From positions 1 through 20,383 of the IMG/VR virus record IMGVR_UViG_3300000477_000019: DNA of 20,383 bases. One strand, written 5' to 3'. The notes under the pieces were generated by a model, which worked only from the letters and a program-made list of their open reading frames with translations, had not been told where the DNA came from and did no database searches. Each line of letters begins with the position of its first letter. Within the stretch, counting starts at the first letter, position 1. Source of the stretch: a virus. The position numbers and the translations under genes are program-made. Below are positions 14,531-20,383 of the stretch, piece after piece.

Positions 14531-16042
14531 TTATCCGATTCCTTCGACTTCGCCACGCTTCTGCCACTCATCCTTGATCTCCATCGCCCTCACCCGTTTC
14601 ATCAGCCTCTGCATGAGCCCGGTGAAGGCGTCCACGCTGTCATCCTCTTCTCCGTCAGGGAACTCAACCAGCAAGTCCCTAAGCCCCAGGGCGCGTTGCG
14701 ACAACATGACTCGCCCCTCCGCCACGTACGGCTGACACGCCCAAGCCATCCTGATCTTATCACGATCCCTCTGCGTTGGCCGAATGGGATAGAGCGTGGT
14801 CGCCATGAGGTGCTTCGCCAAGACAGACTGATAAGCCACGGCCTCCACGCCTATCTCATCCCACTCAAACTCGCGCTGTGTTCGCTTGATCTTCGCGATC
14901 TGTTCAGATAGGCCCGGCTTCCCGCGCCACCAGTACTCGATCACGATGTTCATGTCCTTCGTCACGAACGCCCCGACGCAGGCCGTGTAGTGCGTTTTGC
15001 CTCCCTCTTGGGACCCGTACCGCGTCGCCACCTTCTCCCTCTCTCCCGTCGCGAGGTCCCAGTAGCAAGCGGACGTGATCGCCGTCTGTTTCAGCCGCGC
15101 CACCTCGTGCGGGTCAATTATGATGAAATCATCAGCGTTGAATATCATGCCCGTCACGAGTACCGAGCTCGCGTCCTGCTGGTACTGCATGGAGAAGATG
15201 CTCGGACCCTGCTGACGCTTGATCCGCATCAGCAATTCATACGGGTACTCCTCCGGCCAGAGGACCGTTTGCGTGTCATCGTCTATGACCGCAACTGCTT
15301 TCCAGACAACGTAGCCGTCCTCCGTCTCCGCATCCTCTGAAATCGCCTCAAGCCGTCCGTACACATCATCGGGGTGCCACCTCGTTCCAATGATGTGCAG
15401 CTCCCCGTTTGGCATGAGCGTCGGCACCACCGTGCTCTGAAGCCAATCCCACACCACTTGCCGCTGTCCGGGGGTGCGCGAGTTCCAGAGGTCATGCAGG
15501 TCATCAGCGATGATCAGGTCAAAGTGCCACGTCGGGAGCGATCCCCCGACACCGAACGCTGTGATCGTTGGTTCCTTGGCTATGAGGTCACGCGGGATTC
15601 GTATCTGAACCGTTGTCCACTCATCCCCCTGCACCCAGTCCCCAAACAGGTAGCGGAACACGGGGTTCTTTTCCATGTGCTGCTTGATCTCGTCCAGGAA
15701 CAGCTCCGCCTGCCGGCCGGTCTTGGACACGATCAGTATGCGCAGGTTGCGGTTGTTCACGAGCCGCCACAGCACGAACGCAGCGTTACAGATCGTACTC
15801 TTGCCGTGACCTCGGGGTGCGAGCAACAGCGTCTGCTGGTTCTCATCCTGATGGCGGAACCAATCTTCGTGGAAGTCCCTTAGCTGGTAGCCCAGCACGT
15901 CGGTGACGAAGATGCGCCAGTCGCTCAGCGCCGCTTTCACACAGCGCTGCCGAAACGCCTCCTCGGTCAGCTCATCTTGCTTGAGCTCTTCCCGGAGTCG
16001 TTCAGCTAGTGTTCCCGCCGCCGTTCCCGTTGCCGGACTCAT
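14531..16042 (-). CDS. Terminase large subunit
   Basis: Encodes 503 residues. Start ATG at 16042 overlaps the terminase small subunit by 41 bases. Seen: Walker A at about 75-83 (APRGHGKST), Walker B with acidic pair at 176-181 (LIIADD), the coupling-type GTRWHPDD at 219-226, and an RNase H-like nuclease with candidate metal ligands Asp329 (YWDL), Glu400 and Asp468/Asp471 (DDSVDAF). The ATPase pumps DNA through the portal into the prohead and the nuclease cuts concatemers. The length is normal. Walker A has the phage-type His (GHGKST). The ATG has AAGGGG directly before it, poor spacing, so coupling to the small subunit gene is likely. Confidence 0.95.
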   Translation of the reverse strand: MSPATGTAAGTLAERLREELKQDELTEEAFRQRCVKAALSDWRIFVTDVLGYQLRDFHEDWFRHQDENQQTLLLAPRGHGKSTICNAAFVLWRLVNNRNLRILIVSKTGRQAELFLDEIKQHMEKNPVFRYLFGDWVQGDEWTTVQIRIPRDLIAKEPTITAFGVGGSLPTWHFDLIIADDLHDLWNSRTPGQRQVVWDWLQSTVVPTLMPNGELHIIGTRWHPDDVYGRLEAISEDAETEDGYVVWKAVAVIDDDTQTVLWPEEYPYELLMRIKRQQGPSIFSMQYQQDASSVLVTGMIFNADDFIIIDPHEVARLKQTAITSACYWDLATGEREKVATRYGSQEGGKTHYTACVGAFVTKDMNIVIEYWWRGKPGLSEQIAKIKRTQREFEWDEIGVEAVAYQSVLAKHLMATTLYPIRPTQRDRDKIRMAWACQPYVAEGRVMLSQRALGLRDLLVEFPDGEEDDSVDAFTGLMQRLMKRVRAMEIKDEWQKRGEVEGIG

Positions 16043-16529
16043 CCCCTTCGTCGCCAGTGTCGCCTCCGGTGACCCTCTTCAGCAACCCTTCCAGACGCTC
16101 GTCGGGAATGGCGTCCAGTGCCTCTCCTGCATCAAGCGAGTGCCTTACATTCGCCTCCAACGTCTGCCTGTGAGGCGGCTCAAGCCCCTGGTACATGATC
16201 AGCTTTTCGATGCACTTCACAATCCTATCGACCGCGGATAGGTTAACGTACGGGTCCTGCGTCACGCTGAGCTCCGTGGCTATACGCAGAGCCCGCTCAA
16301 GCCGGCTGATCTGCAGGTCCAATTCTTCCTCTCCGTACTGCCGCCGCTCCTGTGCCGTTTTCTTCAGCCCACGCTGCACCGCTGCGTGCGCACCCCTCAC
16401 GCTTATCCCCATGGCCTCAGCTATCTCTCGGAAGGTCAGCCCCGCCACACGAAGCCGGAGCGCTTCCTTCTCTCGCTGAAGTGCTCGCGCCTTCTTGCCG
16501 ATGGTCTTGCGGTCCCTCCCCTGGGCCAT
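16002..16529 (-). CDS. Terminase small subunit
   Basis: Encodes 175 residues from the ATG at 16529, behind GGGGGG. A basic N-terminus is followed by a helix-turn-helix at about 29-53 (GLTFREIAEAMGISVRGAHAAV), the DNA-recognition element of many small terminases. A helical oligomerisation region follows (about 65-120, with YVNLSAVDRIVKCIEKLI), and the C-terminal ~25 residues are Gly/Asn/Asp-rich and probably disordered. It would recognise the packaging site and load the large subunit, whose gene overlaps its end. The packaging site itself is often in or near this gene; the 8-bp GC hairpin at 16667-16687 upstream is a candidate landmark. Confidence 0.85.
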   Translation of the reverse strand: MAQGRDRKTIGKKARALQREKEALRLRVAGLTFREIAEAMGISVRGAHAAVQRGLKKTAQERRQYGEEELDLQISRLERALRIATELSVTQDPYVNLSAVDRIVKCIEKLIMYQGLEPPHRQTLEANVRHSLDAGEALDAIPDERLEGLLKRVTGGDTGDEGDESGNGNGGGNTS

Positions 16530-16666
16530 GTTCCCCCCTATACGTTACCGCTTCTCCAAAGCAGTTCCCGGTGCGTTTTCCCGCCGGTTTCGCTTCCTGA
16601 GCATGGATTCTGATGCTTTGTGGTGGGTGCGAGAGTGCTTCGTATTCCTGCCTGCCGTTCCCCATG

Positions 16667-16687
16667 GGGGGCGGTATGTCCGCCCCC
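16667..16687. repeat. Perfect 8-bp GC hairpin upstream of terminase genes
   Basis: GGGGGCGG and CCGCCCCC flank a 5-base loop (TATGT on the plus strand). It lies in the 181-base gap between the methyltransferase stop and the terminase small subunit start. No T-run follows on either strand, so it is not a standard rho-independent terminator. A processing site, a transcription pause or part of the packaging site are possible. An overlapping CCCCATGGGG palindrome starts at 16660. Confidence 0.6.
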
Positions 16688-16710
16688 TGGGGTTCTAACG
16701 TGTCCGGGCA

Positions 16711-17454
16711 TTAGAGCATCGGCCCCTCTGTGCGGGACCTCTTCTCACCGTTGCCGTTGTTCTCCTTTTTCTTGGCGAGCGGCTTGATCTTGAGCTTGAG
16801 GCCGTCCTCTTCCATGCGGTCCAGGTAGTGCGCTGCCGCCGCCTTCCCAAGCCGCTCCGTGTCGGTTCTCTCCGGATCAGCGTACACCACGACGTTCTGC
16901 TTGTAGAACGTGGGCACCGCAGCATCCCCCCAAAGCAGATGCCGCACCACGTCGAACGCGATCATCCCATGGCTCTTGAACAGTCCCGCCCAGTACGACT
17001 GCCACTGCGTGTTGACGTGCCTGTCCCCTTTCTGTCCTGGGATCGCTGCGGAGAACAACACGACAGGGGCTGCTTCGGCCAGCATTCGGATGAGATTCTC
17101 GCCGGCCCTTCGCTTCAGGTGCTCCGCCACCTCCAGACACATCACCATTTCCGCTTTCATCCCCAGCTCTTCTTCTTTCTCAAGGTCGATCTTGCACCAC
17201 ATATGCCGGGGGAAAAGCAGGTCCTCGGGCTTCATCCAGCTCCCGTCCATGCCGGTCACCTTCTCAATCCCACTGTCCAGTAGAACTTTCGTCCAGACGC
17301 CCGCACCACACCCCACGTCGATAGCGGAGCGGATCGGCCACACCAAAGGCAGGACTATGCGCAGCGTCTCCCGGGCGGCATGTTCCCTGCGGGCGTTGTA
17401 CATATCGGCGTAGTACTTGCGGGTGTAGACCTGCTCCCTGCTCTGACTGTTCAT
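16711..17454 (-). CDS. SAM-dependent class I methyltransferase
   Basis: Encodes 247 residues from the ATG at 17454, with a rather weak GGGAGAG site upstream. The SAM-binding motif I is AIDVGCGAG at 44-52, with the acidic residue of strand 2 at Asp70 (VTGMDGS) and a strand-4 region VMCLEVAEHL. Then comes VLFSAAIPGQKGDRHVN, a pattern common in methyltransferases of sugar and surface-glycan gene clusters and in phage genomes. The last ~40 residues are Lys/Glu-rich. Methylated target unknown: a sugar, host glycan or protein are more likely than DNA, since no DNA methyltransferase target motif (such as NPPY) is seen. It sits just upstream of the terminase genes and in the same operon as the two nucleotide-sugar enzymes. 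Confidence 0.85.
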   Translation of the reverse strand: MNSQSREQVYTRKYYADMYNARREHAARETLRIVLPLVWPIRSAIDVGCGAGVWTKVLLDSGIEKVTGMDGSWMKPEDLLFPRHMWCKIDLEKEEELGMKAEMVMCLEVAEHLKRRAGENLIRMLAEAAPVVLFSAAIPGQKGDRHVNTQWQSYWAGLFKSHGMIAFDVVRHLLWGDAAVPTFYKQNVVVYADPERTDTERLGKAAAAHYLDRMEEDGLKLKIKPLAKKKENNGNGEKRSRTEGPML

Positions 17455-17532
17455 CTGCTCTGCTCTCCCTTTTTTGATCTACGTGAAGGCGTCCGTAGTG
17501 GTCCCCGCGCTCGGTACAAGGGTAAAGGGTAG

Positions 17533-17579
17533 GGGTGCCGGATGAGGGGATCGCACCCTCCGGTGACCTGCTTTCCAGC
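17533..17579 (-). other. tRNA-like element: T-arm plus acceptor stem, no anticodon arm
   Basis: On the minus strand GCTGGAA (17579-17573) can pair with ATCCGGC (17543-17537) with one wobble and one end mismatch. Inside lies a perfect 5-bp T-arm with the 7-base loop TGCGATC (17560-17544). After the acceptor strand come A and CC, as at a tRNA 3' end. Only 12 bases stand where D-arm and anticodon arm should be, so this is not a working tRNA. An 11-bp stem GGGGTGCTGGA/TCCGGCACCCC (17532-17584) covers the same place. Possible readings are a tRNA relic, an attachment-site remnant from a tRNA 3' end, or a small structured RNA before the methyltransferase gene. Confidence 0.4.
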
Positions 17580-17600
17580 ACCCCTCCCCATCTCAGCCTC

Positions 17601-18386
17601 CTAGAACACTTGCATGTGCTCTTCAGCCAGCTCCAGCACGTTGTCCGGAAGCTGCGTCACCGGCCCGAGCTCGATCAGTTCGTAATCGTATTGCCCTTCG
17701 CCAAGGCTTCTCTCAGCTCCGTACCCGTGCACCCCACCATACAGGAGCACCATGTCCAAGTGCTCCTTCGTCACGTGCGGGTTGCGCAGGATACCCACGA
17801 TGCTCCAGAGCTCCGCCTCCTCTATGTACATGGATCGCTTGAGCGCCGACCTCGGACCCATGGGCGTGATCACATGGATCGGCCTCTCCTGCCAGCCGTC
17901 AGGACGGTTCGTGGGTTCGCCATCCTTGATGATCGGCACCCAGTACGGCTTGACATAGATGAAGTTTGCCAGCTTACTCCGGAACACCGGGACCTTGACC
18001 TGCTTCGCCTGGTACAACTGCCGGGCGCAGTCCTTCAGGTGAGCCTTGATCGTTCCCGCCCTCACCACGAGCCGCCCTTGCTTGTCCATCTGGAACCCGC
18101 TCGACACGCGCTTCATGTCCGCGGTGTCCTCGCGTGTGGAGGATGTCTCCTCCTCGATCTCCTCAGCGTCCTTCGCCCAGTAGATGCTTCCCTTGACCTC
18201 GGACTCTATGTCGGGTAGAGCTCGCGCTCCCTCTGGTGCTTTCTCAGGGGCGCGTGATTCGAGCCACTTGGAGACCACATCCTCTTCCATCGGCACGGAA
18301 CCTATGATCCTCCCCTCGAAGCGCATCCGTAGCAGATACGCATCCCAGGTGATGCCTTCCGTCTGTTTCTCTGCCTTCGTTGCCAT
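17601..18386 (-). CDS. Unknown protein, weakly RAMP (Cas7/Cas6)-like
   Basis: Encodes 261 residues from the ATG at 18386, behind AGGAGG. I do not recognise the family with certainty. Seen: an early strand RMRFEGRIIGSVP (about 20-32) followed by a KWLESRAP helix, an acidic linker (about 70-90), a GTIKAHLKDCARQL helix, a RSKLANFIYVKP strand, GPRSALKRSMYI, and near the C-terminus a Gly-rich loop with GAERSLGEGQYDY. A strand-helix start, a central G-(T/S)-x-K-(G/A) helix and a late Gly-rich loop recall RNA-binding RAMP folds of type III CRISPR proteins. That is inference from pattern only. It has no HD or nuclease motif. It lies between the repeat array and the methyltransferase, in a place where late phage genes of unknown role are common. 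Confidence 0.7.
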   Translation of the reverse strand: MATKAEKQTEGITWDAYLLRMRFEGRIIGSVPMEEDVVSKWLESRAPEKAPEGARALPDIESEVKGSIYWAKDAEEIEEETSSTREDTADMKRVSSGFQMDKQGRLVVRAGTIKAHLKDCARQLYQAKQVKVPVFRSKLANFIYVKPYWVPIIKDGEPTNRPDGWQERPIHVITPMGPRSALKRSMYIEEAELWSIVGILRNPHVTKEHLDMVLLYGGVHGYGAERSLGEGQYDYELIELGPVTQLPDNVLELAEEHMQVF

Positions 18387-18389
18387 CCT

Positions 18390-19180
18390 GCCTCCTCTCG
18401 CCTGTTACCTTCCGCTTTCGCGGCCCGACTACTTTGCGTCGCGGGACAGTTCAGCCCGGCACGCTTCTCGCCTTCCTTGCGTCTCTCTTCGCATCACACC
18501 ACTCGGCTTCTCGCCTCCGCTTCACTTCGGCTCGCAACTGCTCGCATCTCGGTTTCGTCGCAGCCCAGTACTCTTCGTACCTCTTCGCCCTACCGATTCG
18601 AGTCATCACTCGCTCCGCTGCGTTGCAATTCGTGACAAGTCGTCACTCGCCTTCGAGCCAAGTGCTTTGCGTCTCGAACCTCGGTCCCGATCAAAGCCGT
18701 TACGTTTCGGTCCTCGCTTCCGATGCAGTGCTCCGCATTGGGTTCCGATCCTCGGTTCAGTTCCACTCGGACCGCCGCTGTACATATCGCTACTCGCCTC
18801 CAATCCGGTACTGTACGACGCGTTTCTCGCGTTCTCGCCACGACAAGGCACAACGCTTCGCTTCTCGCGTTCTCGACAGAACAACCCGTGTCGCATCTCG
18901 CCTACAGTCCGGTTCAGTACAAGCCGCCTCTCGGGTCCTAGACGGGACGTGCCGAGCCGCAACTCGGTTCCTTCTCGGTACACATCGTCCCTCGGTTCCA
19001 CACCATCCCATGCCGATGCAAAGCACATCGCTTCTCTCCTTCAGCGCATTACCAGGCACCGCACACCGAATCTCGCCTCCGCAACAGTTCTCAACGCTTC
19101 ACTTCTCGCCTTCGTACCTTCCCGGTTCACTACGCGCCTCGTCTCCTGTGTTCTCTTCTCCGTAGCACAACTCTCGCGTC
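18390..19180. repeat. Degenerate tandem array, ~33-bp period with 11-bp sub-rhythm
   Basis: The stretch between the genes at 18386 and 19130 holds no gene I can support. Read on the plus strand, a CTCG(C/G) core recurs at 18646, 18680, 18713, 18751, 18793, 18826, 18864, 18897, 18930, 18963, 18991, 19072, 19105, 19138 and about 19173. Seven of the steps are exactly 33 bases; others are 28, 34, 35, 37, 38 and 42. A less regular part lies at 18390-18640. Units share CTCG-(C/G)-x-TxC, often CCGGT(T/A)C eleven bases on, then an ACGC or GCCGC step. Copies are too diverged to be a recent duplication. Because 33 is a multiple of three, long empty frames appear on the plus strand. The array also runs under the last ~16 codons of the gene at 19130-19462. 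No conserved repeat/variable spacer split, so not a normal CRISPR. Confidence 0.7.
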
Positions 19181-19462
19181 TCGTATCTTCCTCTCCGTTA
19201 ACCCGAGATGAATGGCAAGCCAGCGGTCGGTGCTCCTCCAGAACTTGCGGATGAAGCGCAGCCGCGTGTCGCTCATCTCGTCGATCACCGCGCACGCGTG
19301 CGAGTACCGCTTTTCCTGCCAAGCGATCTTCACGTACTCGGGGTCCTCGTCGAACCTCCGGGCCAGGCGTTCCACCTCTCCTGGCTTTGGATCTCTGGCC
19401 TTTGCCCTCCTCTGCACTTCCTCCAGCAACGCCGTGTTCGCTAGGCTTATGCCTGAAGCCAT
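19130..19462 (-). CDS. Small basic protein, possible DNA binding
   Basis: Encodes 110 residues from the ATG at 19462, behind GGAGGTGG. It is helical and highly charged (VERLARRFDEDPEYVKIAWQ; DTRLRFIRKFW). The C-terminal part (TDRWLAIHLGLTERKIRDAR) could be a helix-turn-helix, and the last 15 residues are mostly Arg. It ends in TAG followed at once by TGA. Its C-terminal codons lie inside the repeat array, so either the array spread into the gene or the gene end was made from it. No family recognised; a regulator acting on the array is a natural but unproven idea. Confidence 0.6.
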   Translation of the reverse strand: MASGISLANTALLEEVQRRAKARDPKPGEVERLARRFDEDPEYVKIAWQEKRYSHACAVIDEMSDTRLRFIRKFWRSTDRWLAIHLGLTERKIRDARVVLRRREHRRRGA

Positions 19463-19551
19463 CCACCACCTCCAAGGAAAGTAGCGAAGGGGACACCCCC
19501 CACACGCATCGCAGCAAGCCTCAGCTTTTCTCGCTCAGCTTTGGTCAGCAT
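19447..19551 (-). CDS. Possible 34-residue small protein
   Basis: An open frame from ATG 19551-19549 to TAA 19449-19447 overlaps the end of the upstream gene and the start of the next one in other frames. It begins MLTKAEREKLRLAAMR, a plausible helical peptide, then turns Gly-rich. It fills the 72-base gap between two genes in an otherwise tightly packed region. I see no clear ribosome binding site, so it may be chance. Confidence 0.3.
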   Translation of the reverse strand: MLTKAEREKLRLAAMRVGGVPFATFLGGGGWLQA

Positions 19552-19795
19552 CGGCACTCGCCTGCTTTTTCTTCGTTGCCGTACGCGCCATCCGCGATGC
19601 CAGTGAGTCTATCTGCCGCATGAGCTCCAGTACGACTTCCGGTCCAACCTCAAGCGCTCCCGTGGGAAGCGGCAGGCATCCCACGTCCTTCAGCTTCTGA
19701 AGCTCCGCGTTCGTGAGCTCCGGGTACATCTGCCTCACCCAGGGCTCGTTACGCTCCCATGCCAGGTCAAACTGCTTCGCTTTGTCCATCGCCAT
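19535..19795 (-). CDS. Small protein of unknown function
   Basis: Encodes 86 residues if started at ATG 19795 (AAGGGG seven bases upstream), or 84 from the in-frame ATG at 19789, which has GAGGAG six bases upstream. Both fit. The protein is helical, with an aromatic N-terminal segment (FDLAWERNEPWVRQMYPEL), a middle helix (ALEVGPEVVLELMRQIDSLASRM) and a Lys/Ala-rich tail. It overlaps the end of the nuclease gene by 29 bases. No motif or family recognised. Confidence 0.6.
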   Translation of the reverse strand: MAMDKAKQFDLAWERNEPWVRQMYPELTNAELQKLKDVGCLPLPTGALEVGPEVVLELMRQIDSLASRMARTATKKKQASADADQS

Positions 19796-20207
19796 CTCCT
19801 CGCCCCTTCCGTCGACGTTCGATCGTTTCGTTGATCAACACCGCCCAGGTCTCAGGCTCGTGCCGCAGCATCTCCGGCGTCAGCCTGAATACAAGCCACC
19901 CCATCCATGCGGCCGTGTTGAGCTTCACGCAGTCCTCTTGGAATCCCTTGGGCCGAAGGTGCCTGCCAGGCTTGTTCTCGCCTTTCTTGGGCCATAGCCC
20001 GCCGTCAATCTCAACCGCAACCTTCGCGTCGGGCCAGGCAAAGTCCAGTCTCCACTGCCGGCCCACCCTTTCTCTGGCAAAGCGGTGCTGGCGTTCGTAG
20101 GGTGGAAGGTCCATGACACGGGCGATATACGCAAACTCCGCTTCATAGTCCGCCTGTTTCTTGCTTGCCTTCGCCACCACCGGCCTCCCGGTCCATCTTA
20201 GTCCCAC
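19767..20207 (-). CDS. Small endonuclease, Vsr/DUF559-like PD-(D/E)XK fold
   Basis: Encodes 146 residues from GTG 20207, five bases after GGGAGG. In-frame GTGs near 20177 are alternatives. Seen: WRLDFAWPD with Asp55, then VAVEIDGGLW with Glu66 and Asp68, then GRHLRPKGFQEDCVKLN and a strand GWLVFRLT. An Asp, a Glu-x-Asp-Gly strand, a His/Arg-containing loop and a final GW-(V/L)-x-R strand are the core of Vsr-like and DUF559 nucleases. The usual catalytic Lys is not obvious. Such small phage nucleases nick or cut DNA, for example in repair, recombination or homing. It overlaps genes on both sides, so it belongs to the same operon. Confidence 0.75.
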   Translation of the reverse strand: MGLRWTGRPVVAKASKKQADYEAEFAYIARVMDLPPYERQHRFARERVGRQWRLDFAWPDAKVAVEIDGGLWPKKGENKPGRHLRPKGFQEDCVKLNTAAWMGWLVFRLTPEMLRHEPETWAVLINETIERRRKGRGDGDGQSEAV

Positions 20208-20383
20208 TGCGACCTCCCGCGCAAGTAGGGGACCGACCTACGCGGATCTCCCGTGATCTTGAGCAACCGCTTCTCGCAGGTCGCCCGGTGCTGTATCCGT
20301 TCCTGCCGCTTCAGCTCCTCTTCCAGAGACTGCGGCGGGTCAATGTCTTTTTTCCTGTCCTCTGCTATCTTCATCAGGAACCG
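20198..20383 (-). CDS. Unknown protein, C-terminal part or short gene at window edge
   Basis: An open frame runs from the window edge to TAA at 20200-20198, giving 61 residues, overlapping the nuclease start by ten bases. The sequence is charged (MKIAEDRKKDIDPP, then LEEELKRQERIQHRATCEKRLL) and ends SVPYLRGRSQWD. An ATG at 20374 could be the true start, which would make a 58-residue protein, but the upstream region is outside the window. No family recognised. Confidence 0.5.
   Translation of the reverse strand, partial: RFLMKIAEDRKKDIDPPQSLEEELKRQERIQHRATCEKRLLKITGDPRRSVPYLRGRSQWD

Noticed and set aside
17533-17579. Functional tRNA gene
   Set aside because: No room for D-arm and anticodon arm; only acceptor and T-arm can be drawn.
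18390-19180. CRISPR array
   Set aside because: Copies are too diverged, no fixed repeat separated by unique spacers can be drawn, and no Cas1 or Cas2 is present.
18184-19254. Long plus-strand frame of 356 residues, and another at 18380-19165
   Set aside because: They are Ser/Arg/Thr-rich, lie opposite a good gene or inside the repeat array, have no ribosome binding site, and stay open because the repeat period is a multiple of three.

Overview
The window is a GC-rich piece of a tailed double-stranded DNA phage or prophage. Every gene I can support lies on the minus strand, so transcription runs from base 20383 towards base 1. Starts are mostly ATG with some GTG and TTG. Most are preceded by strong purine-rich ribosome binding sites (GGAGG or GGGGGG), and many neighbours share 4-base ATGA or GTGA overlaps, so this looks like one long late operon. 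The host cannot be named from the sequence. The start signals only say a bacterium that reads strong Shine-Dalgarno sites. No full-length tRNA, rRNA, integrase, insertion sequence or clean CRISPR array was found.

Layout in the direction of transcription. (1) 20383-19130: small accessory genes, namely a partial gene, a Vsr/DUF559-like nuclease and small unknown proteins. (2) 19180-18390: a gene-poor stretch of about 750 bases filled with a degenerate repeat of about 33 bp, itself built on an 11-bp rhythm. (3) 18386-16711: an unknown protein with a weak RAMP (Cas7/Cas6)-like look, a short tRNA-like element, and a SAM-dependent methyltransferase. (4) 16687-16667 is a perfect GC hairpin; terminase small and large subunits follow at 16529-14531. 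(5) 14521-13094: a nucleotide-sugar dehydrogenase (UDP-glucose 6-dehydrogenase family). (6) 13065-9146: a small unknown protein, portal, a MuF-like head protein, a zinc metallopeptidase in the same frame as the MuF gene and separated from it by one TAG codon, and two small proteins. (7) 9136-8135: a GalE-type nucleotide-sugar epimerase, then a 338-base gap. (8) 7796-3504: scaffold, probable decoration protein, lambda E-type major capsid protein and the head-tail connector genes. (9) 3498-1: tail tube, a secreted-looking repeat protein, tail assembly chaperones joined by a probable -1 frameshift, and the start of a TP901-type tape measure protein.

The virion part is a standard head-to-tail assembly line: packaging motor, portal, scaffolded capsid, connector, tail tube, chaperones and tape measure. 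The lambda-like capsid and absence of a sheath gene here suggest a siphovirus, but the baseplate lies outside the window. What is unusual is the cargo woven into this operon: a UDP-sugar dehydrogenase, a UDP-sugar epimerase, a methyltransferase and a protein with a signal peptide. Together they suggest that the phage alters a glycan of the host surface or of its own particle late in infection. The other points worth a second look are the repeat array in front of the RAMP-like gene, the in-frame TAG between MuF and peptidase, and the changed catalytic motif of the dehydrogenase.
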